From Lysobacteraceae bacterium (lineage in GTDB: Bacteria; Pseudomonadota; Gammaproteobacteria; Xanthomonadales; Xanthomonadaceae), in assembly GCA_003505795.1 (NCBI GenBank), contig DNXT01000082.1:1-7496 (forward strand): a DNA stretch of 7,496 nt. Direction: 5' to 3'. The notes under the pieces were generated by a model. That model was not told the origin of the DNA. It did no database searches and saw only the letters and a program-made list of their open reading frames with translations. The translations under genes were made by a program, and so were the position numbers. This document shows positions 5,945-7,496 of this stretch, one piece after another. How positions within the stretch are numbered: position 1 is the stretch's first letter; every line of letters starts with the position of its first letter.

Positions 5945-6808
5945 ATGAACGCAGAAGACGCCTTCCACCGCCAACGCCCGCGCCTGTTCAGCCTGGCCTA
6001 CCGGCTGCTCGGCAGCCGCAGCGACGCCGAGGACGTGGTCCAGGACGCGTGGCTGCGCTGGCAGGGCGCCGATCCGCAGCAGATCCGCGACCCGGAAGCC
6101 TGGCTGGTCACCACCGCCACCCGGCTGGGCCTGGACCGGCTGCGTGCGGCCAAGGCCGCGCGCGCCCGCTACGCCGGGCCCTGGCTGCCCGAGCCGCTGC
6201 ACATCGACGAATCGCCCGGACCAGCCGACCGGCGCGAGCGTGCCGACGAGGTCTCGGTGGCGTTGCTGGCGCTGCTGGAACGGCTCGGCCCGGAAGAGCG
6301 TGCCGCGTTCCTGCTCCGGGAGGCCTTCGATCACGACTATGCGCAGATCGCCGAGCTGCTCGGCCACAGCGAGGCCAACTGCCGCCAGCTGGTGCATCGC
6401 GCGCGCGAACGCATCCGCGCCGGACGCCCGCGCTTCGAGGTCGCGCCGGATCGCCACCGCCAGCTGCTGCAGCGGTTCATGGAGGCCTCGCACCGCGGCG
6501 ACCGCGCCGCGATCACCGCCCTGCTGGCCGACGACGCGCGCCTGGTGTCCGACGGCGGCGGCAAGGTCACCGCCGTGGTGCGGCCGCTGCTGGGCGCCGA
6601 ACGCATCGCGATGCTGTACTGGGCGGTGGCGCGGCGCGGGCTCGGCCTGGAGGTGCGGATGGGTTCGGTCAATGGCGAGCCGGCGATCCTGCGCTTCGGC
6701 GGCGGCCGGCTGCACTCGGCCACGCTGGCGGTGGTCGAGCACGACCGCATCGTCGAGCTGATGACGCTGATGAACCCGGACAAGCTGCCGGCGGTCTCCA
6801 GGGCCTGA
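5945..6808 (+). CDS. ECF sigma factor, group ECF41, with fused SnoaL-like regulatory domain
   Basis: This 287-residue protein directs RNA polymerase to its own small set of promoters. Sigma region 2 spans about 6-73 (LFSLAYRLLGS, DAEDVVQDAWLRW) and region 4 about 105-157, with the helix-turn-helix at DYAQIAELLG...RQLVHRARERI. A C-terminal SnoaL/NTF2-like domain (about 168-287) replaces the usual separate anti-sigma factor. All three ECF41 signatures are present: WLPEP (80-84), DGGGK (203-207) and NPDKL (277-281). In studied ECF41 proteins this extension tunes activity and partial loss of it can raise activity. The ATG at 5945 was chosen because it directly precedes the conserved N-terminus; upstream codons to 5891 cover the promoter and look non-coding. 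The ribosome binding site is poor (GGA, four bases away), fitting a near-leaderless mRNA. The downstream redox gene is the usual partner. The inducing signal is unknown. Confidence 0.95.
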   Translation: MNAEDAFHRQRPRLFSLAYRLLGSRSDAEDVVQDAWLRWQGADPQQIRDPEAWLVTTATRLGLDRLRAAKAARARYAGPWLPEPLHIDESPGPADRRERADEVSVALLALLERLGPEERAAFLLREAFDHDYAQIAELLGHSEANCRQLVHRARERIRAGRPRFEVAPDRHRQLLQRFMEASHRGDRAAITALLADDARLVSDGGGKVTAVVRPLLGAERIAMLYWAVARRGLGLEVRMGSVNGEPAILRFGGGRLHSATLAVVEHDRIVELMTLMNPDKLPAVSRA

Positions 6809-6822
6809 CGCCGCGGTGCCGC

Positions 6823-6849
6823 TGTCACGGCGCCGCGCCGTGCCGCGTC
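6823..6849 (+). promoter_or_regulatory. ECF41-type promoter of the AhpD-like gene
   Basis: TGTCACG (6823-6829), 16 bases, then CGTC (6846-6849) is a second copy of the element before the sigma gene, with the same spacer length and a shared 14-base block (6819-6832). It starts 14 bases after the sigma stop. Predicted transcription from about 6856 gives a leader of about 35 bases containing GAGG at 6880-6883, so this gene has a conventional translation start. Confidence 0.82.
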
Positions 6850-6890
6850 CTTGTGGTGAAGGCGCCATCCGGACGCCACGAGGCCCCACC

Positions 6891-7331
6891 ATGCACTTCC
6901 ACCGCATCGATTACACCCACCACGAAGCCGCCGCGTTCCAGGCCCTGCTCGGCGCCAGCCGGCAGGTCCACGACGGCGTGCTCGGCGCCGAACTGGCCGA
7001 ACTGGTGTTCCTGCGCGTGTCCCAGCTCAACGGATGCGCGTACTGCATCGACATGCACGCCACCGCCCTGCGCAAGGCCGGGATGCCGCCGCGCAAGCTC
7101 GACACGCTGCCCGGCTGGCGCGAGAGCCGTTTCTTCGACGCCCGCGAGCGCGCCGCGCTGGCCTGGGCCGAGGCGCTGACCACGCTGCCGTCGGGTGCTC
7201 CGGCCGATGCCGTCTACCACGCGCTGGCGGCGCATTTCGACGATCACGGGGTGGCCGAGCTGACCATGGCCGTGGCCATCATCAATGCCTGGAACCGGCT
7301 CGGCGTGGGCCTGCAGCCGGCGCTGCCGTGA
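6891..7331 (+). CDS. Carboxymuconolactone decarboxylase / AhpD-like family protein
   Basis: This 146-residue all-helical protein belongs to the CMD/AhpD superfamily. It has the AhpD-type redox motif in full: Glu37, then eleven residues to Cys49, then Cys52 and His56 (E-x11-CAYC-x3-H). In AhpD these residues relay protons and form the reactive thiol pair that reduces peroxides, so a thiol-dependent peroxidase or disulfide reductase is more likely than ring-cleavage decarboxylase activity, for which no partner genes are visible. Members usually form trimers or hexamers in the cytoplasm. The ATG at 6891 has GAGG (6880-6883) seven bases upstream; the ORF extends further up but through the promoter. 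Linkage to an ECF41 sigma factor is the established arrangement for one branch of this family, and both genes share the same promoter element. Physiological substrate and electron donor are unknown. Confidence 0.93.
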   Translation: MHFHRIDYTHHEAAAFQALLGASRQVHDGVLGAELAELVFLRVSQLNGCAYCIDMHATALRKAGMPPRKLDTLPGWRESRFFDARERAALAWAEALTTLPSGAPADAVYHALAAHFDDHGVAELTMAVAIINAWNRLGVGLQPALP

Positions 7332-7337
7332 CCGGCG

Positions 7338-7375
7338 GCGGCCGCGTCGCGGACATCGGACCGCAACACGGCCGC
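7338..7375. repeat. Imperfect hairpin between the AhpD-like gene and the next gene
   Basis: GCGGCCGCGT (7338-7347) pairs with ACACGGCCGC (7366-7375) except for one mismatch, and an inner GCGG/CCGC (7349-7352, 7361-7364) extends the fold. It begins seven bases after the stop at 7331. No T run follows, so termination is uncertain. It may partly insulate the gene at 7411 from ECF41 transcription. Confidence 0.35.
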
Positions 7376-7410
7376 GCTAGCGTGGCCTCGACCCACGACG
7401 AGGCACGGCG

Positions 7411-7496
7411 ATGAGCGGAATCCGCGCAACCGAAGACGCAACGGCAGCACCCGAGACCGACAGCGCCGCACCGGCCGCCGCCGCGGCGCTGGCCGG
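7411..7496 (+). CDS. Start of an unidentified gene, cut by the window end
   Basis: An ATG at 7411 has CGAGG (7399-7403) seven bases upstream and opens a frame with no stop through the last base, giving 28 full codons: MSGIRATEDATAAPETDSAA, then an Ala-rich run. The visible part is Ala-, Pro- and Thr-rich and looks like a disordered N-terminal tail, so it does not identify the protein. It lies 79 bases after the AhpD-like gene on the same strand, with a hairpin between and no TGTCACG-N16-CGTC element, so membership in the ECF41 operon is open. ECF41 loci often carry oxidoreductase or epimerase genes, but nothing here shows that. It could be spurious, since GC-rich DNA keeps frames open. Confidence 0.5.
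   Translation, partial: MSGIRATEDATAAPETDSAAPAAAAALA

Noticed and set aside
5843..6907. In-frame extension of the fumarase frame upstream through the sigma gene (862 codons in all)
   Set aside because: The added part is antisense to the ECF41 gene and resembles no protein. The conserved fumarase N-terminus begins at the GTG at 5842.

Overview
The window is very GC-rich throughout. It reads as chromosomal DNA of a gammaproteobacterium of the Xanthomonadaceae/Lysobacteraceae type (Xanthomonas, Lysobacter, Luteimonas and relatives). I infer this from memory of how the class I fumarase, the extended phospholipase A and the DUF456 protein look in that group, not from a database search. No RNA gene, CRISPR array, insertion sequence or phage gene is visible. 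Nearly all of the DNA is coding, and no gene-free stretch exceeds about 235 bases.

Left part (1-3445). A CspA-type cold-shock gene lies on the minus strand. It has a palindromic terminator at the window edge and a recognisable sigma-70 promoter about 170 bases upstream, so its mRNA should carry the long leader typical of cold-shock genes. Divergent from it, three genes run on the plus strand: a four-helix DUF456 membrane protein, an outer-membrane phospholipase A (pldA) with an extra N-terminal periplasmic region, and an eight-histidine sterol desaturase/fatty acid hydroxylase-family membrane enzyme. All three act in or on membranes. Strong GC hairpins sit between them, so it is unclear whether they form one transcript.

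Middle part (3446-5842). A glutathione S-transferase-family gene and a single-chain class I [4Fe-4S] fumarase with a GTG start lie on the minus strand. A perfect 34-base palindrome follows the fumarase.

Right part (5843-7496). This is the most interesting region. Divergent from the fumarase is an ECF sigma factor of group ECF41, carrying a SnoaL-like C-terminal regulatory domain and all three ECF41 signature motifs (WLPEP, DGGGK, NPDKL). Next comes an AhpD/carboxymuconolactone-decarboxylase-family gene with an intact E-x11-CxxC-x3-H redox motif, which is the classic ECF41 partner. Both genes are preceded by the same element, TGTCACG-N16-CGTC, with a 14-base identical block around the -35. This matches the promoter reported for ECF41 sigma factors. 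The module therefore appears to be a self-contained positive-feedback switch: the sigma factor drives itself and its presumed redox effector. The first promoter lies so close to the sigma start codon that its mRNA should be leaderless or nearly so, while the effector mRNA has a normal leader with a ribosome binding site. A further gene with an Ala/Pro-rich N-terminus begins at 7411 and runs off the window.
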